Shown here one piece after another: positions 1 to 5,705 of a DNA stretch of 5,705 nucleotides. Position numbers and translations under genes: made by a program. How positions within the stretch are numbered: position 1 is the first letter of the stretch; the number at the start of each line of letters is the position of its first letter. The notes beneath the pieces were generated by a model that did no database searches, was not told the DNA's origin, and worked only from the letters and a program-made list of their open reading frames with translations. This DNA comes from JBKHBT01 sp046542255 (GTDB lineage: Bacteria > UBP14 > UBA6098 > JBKHBT01), in assembly GCA_046542255.1 (NCBI GenBank), contig JBKHBT010000140.1, forward strand, positions 1 to 5,705, given 5' to 3'.

Positions 1-54
1 GCTTCAGAAGAGACAATGCGTTGTTCCGCATTGTCATACTTCCCAGCTAAAACA
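1..54 (-). repeat. Copy 1 of the two-module repeat (hairpin module B, then start of AT module A)
   Basis: Read on the minus strand, 54 down to 11 matches 4741-4785 (plus) along its whole length. There is a conserved leader TGTTTTAGC, a variable few bases, then AAGTAT and the hairpin GACAATGCG / CGCATTGTC, with one single-base gap and about four substitutions. The minus-strand continuation at 13-1 reads TCTCTTCTGAAGC and matches the start of the AT-rich module found at 4674 and 5651 at 11 of 13 positions against each, so module A probably continues beyond the window edge. The copy lies just after the stop codon of the minus-strand peptidase and is in its orientation. This was seen directly by comparing copies; the nature of the element (MITE-like, REP-like or RNA processing signal) is unknown. 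Confidence 0.8.
12..35 (-). terminator. Stem-loop downstream of the peptidase, possible terminator
   Basis: A perfect 9-bp stem (GACAATGCG / CGCATTGTC) encloses a 6-nt loop, GAACAA on the minus strand. It lies 34 bases beyond the peptidase stop and is followed on the minus strand by the pyrimidine-rich TCTCTTCT. It could end transcription of the peptidase, but the tract has few uninterrupted Ts. The stem is identical in the copy at 4761-4784, so it is first of all part of a repeat; termination is inference. Confidence 0.4.
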
Positions 55-69
55 TTCCCAGTTTGAAAA

Positions 70-2862
70 TTATTTGATATAGAGAATCTTTCCTGTTCTT
101 ATTTTCTCATTTGCAATCGCTCGATAAAGATAAACACCGGCAGGAGTATAACTGTCTGGGCGCCAGATAGTTCTCTGCGAACCGGCATCGATCGTGTCTA
201 TGAGTCTTCCATTGGTATTGTAAATCTCGATTTTGGTATTTCGTCCAGAGAATTCTCCCAGCTTGAAAGATACTGCCGAATTAAATGGATTTGGATATGC
301 TATGATATCGAGCCTGTCAGGAATTGCGGAGAAAGGCTTGCCTTCCTGCACCGCAGTAAAAGGCTGGCCAAACCATTGAAGAACTCTCGCCAAAAGATGA
401 AATCTTATTTCGCTGCCTGGATTTTGTCCTTCTACGCCAGCTATCGAGAATTCGGAGAAGAATGTCTTATTCGATGGCGTTTCATATCTCGTGGCGCAGA
501 ATACATCTTCATGGCCATTGTAGTAAAATACATTAATGCCATCTTCGATAGCCTGACATTGTCCGATAGAATTCTGTGGGCCAAAAGCATCCGCGCCCAT
601 TGTAACATCGATATCCAGGCCATTGCCGACCGTATCGCCATCGACTCCAAGTGTGCTCATGCCCCAGAAACGGCTTGGCAGCTCATCTGCGATATGCTCG
701 GCCTTGAAGTAATCAGCAAGAAAATCAGTTATAATTGGGTCATCGGCAAGGTATTGTCCAGAAAGATACATGCATTTACCAGATATATCCAAAAAGCTGG
801 AAAAGGCATCGATTTCTTCTGTGGTTATCGGTATGGAGTCATTTCGGCCATTCAAGAAAACAACATAATCAAAATTATCATTGAGAAAATCGCTATCTAT
901 TGGCCCATGAAGGTCGGCATCATAGTGTTCATAGTTGACATTGCCCATTCGAAGGTCATTGAAAATATATGTCTCGACCAGCTCGCCGCCATCGCGGTCA
1001 TAGATAAGAAGTTTGGGATATCCGATTAATTTATTGGCAGTGTCTTTTCGGAAATAGCCGGACTCTTCCTGAAGCTCAATATCGAATGTAACGATGTCGC
1101 CTTCATCGAGTGCTTCATTAACAGTAAATGTAAGTGGAGTACCGAAATTATCAATGGAATCGCCGGGTGCGATATCCGGAAGGCTTATGCCTGTTTCTAT
1201 AACATCGATGCCATCATGTTCAGATGATAGATAAAGCGTCATCTCGCCCGGATCCTGCCATTCCTCATCGCAATGATAATATACATAAACATAGCCAGTT
1301 TCGCCAACATCGATTCTTCCGTCTTCATCGTCCTCGGCAGGTAAAACAGCGATCGAATCAAGATAGAAATGTGGATATACTTCCTGATATAAGGCTGTAT
1401 AAAGATTCAGCCTGCCATCTCCAAGCGAATCAGCTTCAAAAAGCGGGTGGTCGATTGGTACTGCATATTCTTGCAATCTCGAGTATACATCCACCCAGTT
1501 ATATTCTGGATGCTCTGCCAGCATAAGAATTCCAGCGCCTGCGACTATTGGCGATGCCATCGAAGTACCATCTTTGCCTTCGAAAGGAAAAGCCACAGTC
1601 GAACCTTCACTATGCAATGGGATCGGTGCGAAAATATCCACACCGGGAGCGCATATGGCGATTCTTCTGCCAAAAGTCGTAAAATCTGCAGGCATATCAT
1701 CTTCATCGGTTGCTGCAACTGCCATAACACCGGTATAATTCGAAGGGTAATGACTTTCTGAATCACCTTCATTTCCAGAGGCCGCAACCATGAAAACTTT
1801 TGATGAGTCCTGCGCCCTCTGGAGAACTGCCGAAACCATTCCATTATAGTTATTGCCACCATAGCTCATATTCCATACCCTTGCACCATTTAATCTGGCA
1901 TAGGTATATGCTGCAATCGAGAATGAATGAGGATGTGTTCCTGTGAGATGGGTTCCACCGCGCATATAGTAATATCCTGCTTTTAGCGCCATAAGCTTTC
2001 CAGCCCATGCCACGCCGACTGTTCCAATCGAGTCATTATTGGCTGCCCCCAGCATTGTGCCTGCGACATGAGTGCCATGGCCGACAGCGCCGACATCATC
2101 ATAAGGGTCATTGTCTTCTTCATAATAGTCTTCCATATCGTGCTGATAGACCTCATCGAGAGGGTCATCAGTAAAGTCGATAAAGTCCCAGCCAATCAGG
2201 TCATCAATATAACCATTGCCATCGTCATCGATGCCATTTAAGTCATCCGGATCATAATAGTACTCATAGTTTCCGTAATATGACCAATTATGACGCCTTT
2301 CGATTGTCCTGCCATCGCCATCTGCATCTTCGCCGAGATTTTGCCATAGAAGGGGCGCAATATCTGGATGTTGCCAGTCAACGGCTTCGAAATGTGCGGC
2401 AATAATAGTGGAATCGCCAGTATTGAAATCCCAGGCATAGTTGGCACGAATCTGCCTGAGGTGCCATTGGTCGGGATATTGTGCATCGCTCGGTGTAGTG
2501 ATATGTTCATGTTCCAGATAATCTGGCGATGCATCGATAACACAATCGAGATTTCTGAAATCGTCAGATGCAGCTTCCAGATCCATATCTTTATCGATGA
2601 AACTTACAACGAGAAGATTTCTCATATCGAAGACTTTGCTGGCATAGTGTTCATTCATCTTGCGGACTGGGATAAGGTATTTTCCACTTTGGGAACCATA
2701 GTACTCGAATAGATTGTCCACATCTTCGATTCCGCATGTAAATTTATTGTCAGTTCTCAGTTTGGTTTCATACTCCGGGTCGATATGAATAATCATCCTG
2801 CCTGGAATATAGTCTCCGAATGCAATACATATAATGCTCAAAAGTAAAATAGCCTTTTTCAT
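70..2862 (-). CDS. Secreted subtilisin-like serine peptidase (S8) with type IX-style C-terminal sorting domain; catalytic Asp appears replaced
   Basis: A 930-residue exported protein. Residues 1-16 form a signal peptide (MKK, hydrophobic stretch, cleavage near AFG). About 20-120 is a propeptide-like region. The S8 domain spans about 135-495, with the His motif GHGTHVAG (H262), oxyanion motif AASGNEG (N364) and Ser motif GTSMASP (S434). Acidic loops at 178-188 and 211-221 look like calcium sites. Where the family has D-T/S-G before V-D-x-x-H-P-D, this protein reads H-F-E-A-V-D-W-Q-H-P-D, so F158 sits at the catalytic Asp position. Downstream come an Ig-like segment with a DDEDGRIDVGE loop (about 510-610), an alpha/beta domain with an LSGQ motif (about 615-830), and a C-terminal domain from about 852 with AYPNPFN and a terminal G-K-I-L-Y-I-K strand, typical of type IX secretion or cell-surface sorting. 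The start is supported by GGAGG at 2866-2870, although its spacer is short. The family call is firm; activity is uncertain. Confidence 0.93.
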   Translation of the reverse strand: MKKAILLLSIICIAFGDYIPGRMIIHIDPEYETKLRTDNKFTCGIEDVDNLFEYYGSQSGKYLIPVRKMNEHYASKVFDMRNLLVVSFIDKDMDLEAASDDFRNLDCVIDASPDYLEHEHITTPSDAQYPDQWHLRQIRANYAWDFNTGDSTIIAAHFEAVDWQHPDIAPLLWQNLGEDADGDGRTIERRHNWSYYGNYEYYYDPDDLNGIDDDGNGYIDDLIGWDFIDFTDDPLDEVYQHDMEDYYEEDNDPYDDVGAVGHGTHVAGTMLGAANNDSIGTVGVAWAGKLMALKAGYYYMRGGTHLTGTHPHSFSIAAYTYARLNGARVWNMSYGGNNYNGMVSAVLQRAQDSSKVFMVAASGNEGDSESHYPSNYTGVMAVAATDEDDMPADFTTFGRRIAICAPGVDIFAPIPLHSEGSTVAFPFEGKDGTSMASPIVAGAGILMLAEHPEYNWVDVYSRLQEYAVPIDHPLFEADSLGDGRLNLYTALYQEVYPHFYLDSIAVLPAEDDEDGRIDVGETGYVYVYYHCDEEWQDPGEMTLYLSSEHDGIDVIETGISLPDIAPGDSIDNFGTPLTFTVNEALDEGDIVTFDIELQEESGYFRKDTANKLIGYPKLLIYDRDGGELVETYIFNDLRMGNVNYEHYDADLHGPIDSDFLNDNFDYVVFLNGRNDSIPITTEEIDAFSSFLDISGKCMYLSGQYLADDPIITDFLADYFKAEHIADELPSRFWGMSTLGVDGDTVGNGLDIDVTMGADAFGPQNSIGQCQAIEDGINVFYYNGHEDVFCATRYETPSNKTFFSEFSIAGVEGQNPGSEIRFHLLARVLQWFGQPFTAVQEGKPFSAIPDRLDIIAYPNPFNSAVSFKLGEFSGRNTKIEIYNTNGRLIDTIDAGSQRTIWRPDSYTPAGVYLYRAIANEKIRTGKILYIK

Positions 2863-2872
2863 GTCCCTCCAG

Positions 2873-2886
2873 GTACTATTAAGTAC
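2873..2886. promoter_or_regulatory. Small inverted repeat in the peptidase leader
   Basis: GTACT-atta-AGTAC is a perfect 5-bp inverted repeat with a 4-nt centre, just upstream of the peptidase Shine-Dalgarno sequence. It could be an operator or a small leader hairpin affecting translation. It is short and AT-rich enough to arise by chance, so this is a weak call. Confidence 0.2.
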
Positions 2887-2909
2887 AGTTTACAAATTGC
2901 TCTCGATTA

Positions 2910-2938
2910 AAAATAAGTTAATGTGCTTTATTTTGCAA
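2910..2938 (-). promoter_or_regulatory. Candidate promoter of the peptidase gene
   Basis: On the minus strand TTGCAA (2933-2938) and TATTTT (2910-2915) are separated by 17 bases. Each matches the sigma70 -35 and -10 consensus at four of six positions. Transcription from here would give a leader of about 40 bases. In an AT-rich region this match is only suggestive. Confidence 0.3.
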
Positions 2939-3010
2939 TATCCTTTTCTGTAATAAACTTTCTCATGGCCTCGGTTTTATATTAGTATATTCATGCTTTG
3001 TTAAAACTGC

Positions 3011-3040
3011 TTGAAATATTGTCGCTATCATGTATATTAT
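3011..3040 (+). promoter_or_regulatory. Candidate promoter of the EFR1-type gene
   Basis: TTGAAA at 3011-3016 is followed after 16 bases by TATATT (3033-3038), or after 18 bases by TATTAT (3035-3040). Both -10 candidates match five of six consensus positions. The distance to the ATG at 3062 leaves a leader of about 15-20 bases that contains the Shine-Dalgarno sequence AAGGAG (3051-3056). The TTG of the -35 box is in frame with the gene but has no ribosome binding site, so it is better read as promoter than as a start codon. Confidence 0.45.
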
Positions 3041-3061
3041 AGCCCAAATAAAGGAGTTAAG

Positions 3062-3832
3062 ATGAATGATAAATTATTCTGGTTTTCGGGAAGCGGTAAT
3101 TCTCTTTATGCAGCCAAAAGGATTGGCAAAGCGCTTGGAGATATCGAAATTGCACCTATCAAAGAATCATTTTCCTTATATGGCAAGATCGATACCCTGT
3201 ACATGGTCTTTCCTATTTATGGCTGGGGCCCACCTCTTATCATACGCCGCTTTATCGATAGATTGCCCCAAAAATACGCTAAAAATGCGATTTGTATTTA
3301 TACATATGGTGGCGATGCTGGTCCGGTTAGCAGGATTATCAAAAAGCTTTTAAAGGTGAAAGATATATCTTTACAGGCATCATACGGCATCAAGACAATC
3401 GATAATTATCCACCTTTTGGTGGCGCACCGGCTGAAGATGTTCAGAAGATAAAGCTAGATGAAGAAGAAGAGCAACTAGAAGAGATTATTGAAAATCTCA
3501 AAGACAATCCTTCTGGAAATCACGAGGATGCTAAAATTTATTTCAAGATAGTTGGCAGTATTATACAGGCGCTTTTCCAGCAGGGCCTCAAAACTGCCGA
3601 TAAGAAATTCCATTTCACCGATAAATGTACAAAATGTGGCATCTGCAAAAAAATCTGTCCCGTCGATAATATTGAGATCGATAAAAATGGCCCTTCCTGG
3701 CTCGGACATTGCGAACAGTGTTTTGCATGTTTTCATTGGTGCCCCGAAGAGGCAATCGAATTTGGAAAGAAATCGAAAGGCCAGATAAGATATCATCATC
3801 CCGGAATTCAGCGGAAAGAATTCATCGATTAA
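3062..3832 (+). CDS. EFR1-type protein: flavodoxin-like domain fused to a 2x[4Fe-4S] ferredoxin domain
   Basis: A 256-residue cytosolic redox protein. The N-terminus is flavodoxin-like: FWFSGSGNS (6-14) corresponds to the phosphate-binding loop for FMN, and VFPIYGWGPP (49-58) and YTYGGDAG (80-87) are further loops around the flavin site. The C-terminus holds two complete cluster motifs of the form CxxCxxCxxxCP: C189, C192, C195, C199 and C217, C220, C223, C227. This order is that of the EFR1 family of anaerobes, whose members are thought to shuttle electrons; the partner and substrate are not known. The start at 3062 is chosen because AAGGAG lies 5 bases upstream. An in-frame TTG at 3011 would add 17 residues unlike the flavodoxin fold and overlaps the promoter. 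The gene is divergent from the peptidase, and a 90-base gap precedes the methyltransferase, so cotranscription is possible but not shown. All eight ligand cysteines are intact. Confidence 0.9.
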   Translation: MNDKLFWFSGSGNSLYAAKRIGKALGDIEIAPIKESFSLYGKIDTLYMVFPIYGWGPPLIIRRFIDRLPQKYAKNAICIYTYGGDAGPVSRIIKKLLKVKDISLQASYGIKTIDNYPPFGGAPAEDVQKIKLDEEEEQLEEIIENLKDNPSGNHEDAKIYFKIVGSIIQALFQQGLKTADKKFHFTDKCTKCGICKKICPVDNIEIDKNGPSWLGHCEQCFACFHWCPEEAIEFGKKSKGQIRYHHPGIQRKEFID

Positions 3833-3856
3833 AAGCTGATAATTCTTATGATGATT

Positions 3857-3886
3857 TTGAACTACACTCGCTTTTTTTGATAATAT
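3857..3886 (+). promoter_or_regulatory. Candidate promoter of the methyltransferase gene
   Basis: TTGAAC (3857-3862) and TAATAT (3881-3886) are 18 bases apart, with a run of seven Ts between them at 3872-3878. The -35 box is good and the -10 box matches four of six positions. The T-run could instead belong to a terminator of the preceding gene, but no convincing stem lies directly before it. Confidence 0.3.
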
Positions 3887-3922
3887 ATATTTGCTAATTA
3901 TTTAGAATTAAAGGTATCAGTT

Positions 3923-4654
3923 ATGAATAATCAAGGTTATGAAAAGTCGGCAAAGCTCTATGATATATTCGATAACAAAAAGAATCATGATTTCTTTATG
4001 GAATATGCGCAAGAGCAGAAAGAAATACTCGATATCGGAGCTGGAACTGGGCGGATTGCAATACCTTTAGCAAAGAAAAAAATAGATGTCTATTGCGTGG
4101 AGCCATCGCGTGCTATGCTGGATGTATTCGAGAAGAAGATTTCCAAAATCGATATAGGGGGTAAAATAGTTCTGCACAAGGCCTTCGCATCGACTTTCAA
4201 AATACATCAGAAATTTAAGATTGCTTTCATGTCGGGATGTTTCGACCATTTTTTGACCGATACAGAAAGAATAGATTCGCTCATAAATATTAGAAAACAT
4301 CTCGAAGATGATGGCAGGCTCGTCTTCGATGTCTTTATCGGGCTTATGGAAGAATCTGAACTTGTACCAGCAGGAGAAATTCAGATTGATAACCGAGTTT
4401 ACAAGAGATTTGTCGGCGGCAAAATCGTTGATAATCATATCAAAGAAACTAAGCTGACCTATGAGATATTTGAAGACGGCAAAAAAATCGATACGATAGA
4501 AGAGATTAGCCCGGTTGGAATTACAAGCCGCGAGCGAATCCATAAACTTCTTAAAATTGCGAACTATGAAATATGCAATGAATATTCCGATTTTGATTTT
4601 ACGACTTTTAAGTATGGGGATGATTTGCTAATCATCGAAGCAATGAAGAAATAG
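3923..4654 (+). CDS. Class I SAM-dependent methyltransferase, substrate unknown
   Basis: A 243-residue cytosolic protein with the Rossmann-type methyltransferase core. Motif I is ILDIGAGTGR (35-44), which binds the SAM methionine part. The acidic residue at the end of strand 2 is E60 in YCVEPS, which should bind the ribose hydroxyls. The region SGCFDHF (104-110) is at the motif IV/catalytic loop, and HLEDDGRLVFDVF (about 125-138) is the usual strand 5 segment of Methyltransf_11/25-like proteins. The N-terminal Y-x-x-x-A-x-L-Y-D-like opening is also common in this group. The start ATG has TAAAGG (3909-3914) 8 bases upstream. The C-terminal part carries the acceptor site but shows no recognisable signature, so small molecule, lipid or protein substrates all remain possible. 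The two-module repeat begins about 20 bases after its stop. Confidence 0.88.
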   Translation: MNNQGYEKSAKLYDIFDNKKNHDFFMEYAQEQKEILDIGAGTGRIAIPLAKKKIDVYCVEPSRAMLDVFEKKISKIDIGGKIVLHKAFASTFKIHQKFKIAFMSGCFDHFLTDTERIDSLINIRKHLEDDGRLVFDVFIGLMEESELVPAGEIQIDNRVYKRFVGGKIVDNHIKETKLTYEIFEDGKKIDTIEEISPVGITSRERIHKLLKIANYEICNEYSDFDFTTFKYGDDLLIIEAMKK

Positions 4655-4673
4655 TGCTGTAAAATTATTCGTT

Positions 4674-4785
4674 TCCTCTTTTGAAGCCATATATAACATA
4701 TATATAATACTTAATATATATATCCAAAAGGCTTTACTGATGTTTTAGCCTGAAAAGTATGACAATGCGGAACAGCGCATTGTCT
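4674..4785 (+). repeat. Copy 2 of the two-module repeat, complete (AT module A followed by hairpin module B)
   Basis: Module A spans about 4674-4740. It has a pyrimidine-rich lead (TCCTCTTTT), AAGCC at 4684-4688, an AT-only stretch that is itself nearly palindromic (arms of about 8-9 bases around ATACTTA), and GGCTT at 4730-4734 closing an outer 5-bp inverted repeat. Positions 4684-4727 align with 5660-5705 with one 2-base indel and two substitutions. Module B (4741-4785) aligns with the minus-strand copy at 54-11. The element lies in the intergenic region behind the methyltransferase and points the same way. It encodes no protein. A mobile, REP-like or RNA-level 3'-end element all fit. Confidence 0.82.
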
Positions 4786-4790
4786 GGTTT
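4761..4790 (+). terminator. Stem-loop with T-rich tail, possible methyltransferase terminator
   Basis: A perfect 9-bp stem GACAATGCG / CGCATTGTC (4761-4769 and 4776-4784) with loop GAACAG is followed by TGGTTTT. It is the hairpin of repeat module B and has the same stem as 12-35. Position and tail suit an intrinsic terminator, but the T-tract is interrupted and the stem is only of moderate strength. Confidence 0.45.
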
Positions 4791-4791
4791 T

Positions 4792-4822
4792 GCCAAAAAA
4801 TATTAATGCTTGAATTTTTGGC
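4792..4822. repeat. Inverted repeat GCCAAAAA / TTTTTGGC
   Basis: Two perfect 8-base arms (4792-4799 and 4815-4822) flank a 15-base centre. The right arm overlaps the -35 region of the promoter at 4810-4838, so a repressor site is conceivable. As RNA it would be a weak hairpin. It lies outside the part of the repeat shared between copies, and no second copy is seen. Confidence 0.4.
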
Positions 4823-4838
4823 TGATTTATACTATATT
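4810..4838 (+). promoter_or_regulatory. Candidate promoter of the hydrolase-like gene
   Basis: TTGAAT (4810-4815) and TATATT (4833-4838) are separated by exactly 17 bases; the -10 box matches five of six positions and the -35 box four. The leader to the ATG at 4913 would be about 70 bases. A second, poorer possibility is TTGACG at 4872 with TACACA at 4895. Confidence 0.5.
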
Positions 4839-4912
4839 ATTTAAGAATTAAATAATGATACAAATTGCTTTTTGACGGCTATTTATATTAACTTTACACA
4901 TAAAGGACACCT

Positions 4913-5674
4913 ATGAAATTATCTAAGAAAGATTTATTAAACCTATCTTTATTGACTTTCTTTTTTATTTTGTCTGTAATTATTTTCGTAGTTTGTGATG
5001 ATGATTCGAAAGCTCAAGACCCATATAATGTAGCAGCGGCTGGTGATACCGTCTATACACATATCTTATCAGTCGAAAACGGCAATATCGGTATTCGAAT
5101 ACAAATTCCCAATGAACCTCGATACAGCGATGGCGCTCCTATTGTAGTAAATAGCAGTGGCTGGTTTGCAGGCAATTATAATTTCAATCTTGGTTGGGAT
5201 TTTACTGAAATAGGTGCGATATGGGTCAATTATATCTGGCCAGGCCAGACCGATAATCAAACAGGAATTTCCAGTGATGGAGTCTATGATTATGTCGGGC
5301 CTAATTGCATCGCCGGCTTTCGTGATGTCATTAAATTCTCCTGTGGACAGATTCCAGATACCGCCGGCAGGTATATTGATGAACTTATCGAAATGAAAGT
5401 TTTGACCGATAATGTCGGACTACATGCTTCTTCTCATTCCGGTGTCGGAGCGACATTAGTCATGGCAGAATATGGAAGTGAATTTCCAAATTTGAAATAC
5501 TTCATAGGCCGGGAAAATCCGACTGTCGATGCCAATTATGCTATGGAAACTGGCCATTTCGAACCGGATTATGGCCATGAACGTGAGCATATTGTGAATC
5601 CTTTTTATAAGCCCGAACTCTATTGCCGGGATAGTCTCGTGATAGATTATTCTCTTTTAAAGCCATATATATAA
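4913..5674 (+). CDS. Exported alpha/beta-hydrolase-like protein, probably truncated at its C-terminus by a repeat
   Basis: A 253-residue product. Residues 8-27 form one strong hydrophobic segment followed by C28 and an acidic run, so it is a signal anchor or an atypical lipoprotein signal (F-V-V-C is not a standard lipobox). The mature part has a beta-rich start, an APIVVNSSGW strand and loop (75-84), and LHASSHSGVGA (170-180). The last resembles the nucleophile elbow of alpha/beta hydrolases, with S176 as candidate nucleophile, although the glycine pattern is not the classic GxSxG. Only 77 residues follow S176, and a clear Asp/His completion of a triad is not identified. The last codons (S-L-L-K-P-Y-I) and the stop lie in repeat module A, so the natural C-terminus may be lost. 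The start has AAAGGA (4902-4907) 5 bases upstream. The reading frame is convincing; the fold is a tentative call and no substrate can be named. Confidence 0.75.
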   Translation: MKLSKKDLLNLSLLTFFFILSVIIFVVCDDDSKAQDPYNVAAAGDTVYTHILSVENGNIGIRIQIPNEPRYSDGAPIVVNSSGWFAGNYNFNLGWDFTEIGAIWVNYIWPGQTDNQTGISSDGVYDYVGPNCIAGFRDVIKFSCGQIPDTAGRYIDELIEMKVLTDNVGLHASSHSGVGATLVMAEYGSEFPNLKYFIGRENPTVDANYAMETGHFEPDYGHEREHIVNPFYKPELYCRDSLVIDYSLLKPYI

Positions 5675-5705
5675 CACATATATAATACTTAATATATATA
5701 CCCAA
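5651..5705 (+). repeat. Copy 3 of the repeat: AT module A, cut by the window end
   Basis: The lead TCTCTTTT and positions 5660-5705 align with 4684-4727, differing by a 2-base AT insertion and two T-to-C changes. It starts inside the hydrolase-like reading frame and supplies its last codons and stop. Module B would be expected directly beyond the window if this copy has the same order as copy 2. Orientation is that of the gene it overlaps. Confidence 0.82.

Noticed and set aside
376..1029. A 217-codon plus-strand open frame opposite the peptidase
   Set aside because: It is fully antisense to a well-supported coding region, has no ribosome binding site, and its product has no recognisable domain. 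It is explained by the codon use of the peptidase.
3011..3061. Upstream TTG start adding 17 residues to the EFR1-type protein
   Set aside because: There is no ribosome binding site before it, the TTG is the -35 box of a good promoter, and AAGGAG is correctly placed for the ATG at 3062, where the flavodoxin fold begins.
3804..3823. GAATTC-agcggaaa-GAATTC hairpin as terminator of the EFR1-type gene
   Set aside because: It lies inside the coding region, is a weak 6-bp AT-rich stem and is not followed by a T-run. Two GAATTC sites close together are enough to explain it.
4067..4543. A 158-codon minus-strand frame opposite the methyltransferase
   Set aside because: It is antisense to a gene with clear SAM-binding motifs, has no ribosome binding site and no recognisable product.
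1..4785. Composite transposon bounded by inverted copies of the hairpin module
   Set aside because: No transposase or recombinase lies between the copies, and the opposite orientation simply follows the direction of the adjacent genes.
4674..5705. CRISPR array or integron-like array from the repeated modules
   Set aside because: The copies are almost 1 kb apart with a full gene between them, not regularly spaced short spacers, and no cas or integrase gene is present.

Overview
The window looks like a piece of an uncultured anaerobe, probably from the FCB-like or neighbouring candidate phyla that use type IX secretion (Cloacimonadota, WOR-3/Stahlbacteria, Zixibacteria and similar). The grounds are a secreted subtilase ending in a YPNPFN-type C-terminal sorting domain, an EFR1-type flavodoxin/ferredoxin fusion typical of anaerobes, and moderate-to-low GC with strong AT-only intergenic tracts. 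The phylum assignment is inference; no rRNA or marker gene is present.

Layout. 1-54: minus-strand copy of a repeat (hairpin module plus the first bases of an AT module cut by the window edge). 70-2862 (-): large secreted S8 peptidase. 2863-3061: divergent intergenic region with candidate promoters for both sides. 3062-3832 (+): EFR1-type flavodoxin/2x[4Fe-4S] protein. 3923-4654 (+): class I SAM-dependent methyltransferase. 4655-4912: repeat-rich intergenic region (AT module, hairpin module, a further inverted repeat and a good sigma70-like promoter). 4913-5674 (+): membrane-anchored or secreted alpha/beta-hydrolase-like protein whose last codons and stop lie inside another copy of the AT module. 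5651-5705: that AT module copy, cut by the window end.

The four genes do not form an obvious pathway: each has its own leader and probable promoter, and the functions (extracellular proteolysis, redox, methylation, hydrolase) are unrelated. The unifying and most interesting element is a two-module repeat, 'A' (AT-rich, bounded by AAGCC/GGCTT) and 'B' (conserved leader plus a perfect 9-bp hairpin). It occurs three times, always at the 3' end of a gene and always in the orientation of that gene. Both window edges fall inside this repeat, which suggests that the window is a whole contig broken by the assembler at a repeat. The other notable point is that the subtilase keeps its catalytic His and Ser motifs but appears to lack the canonical catalytic Asp.
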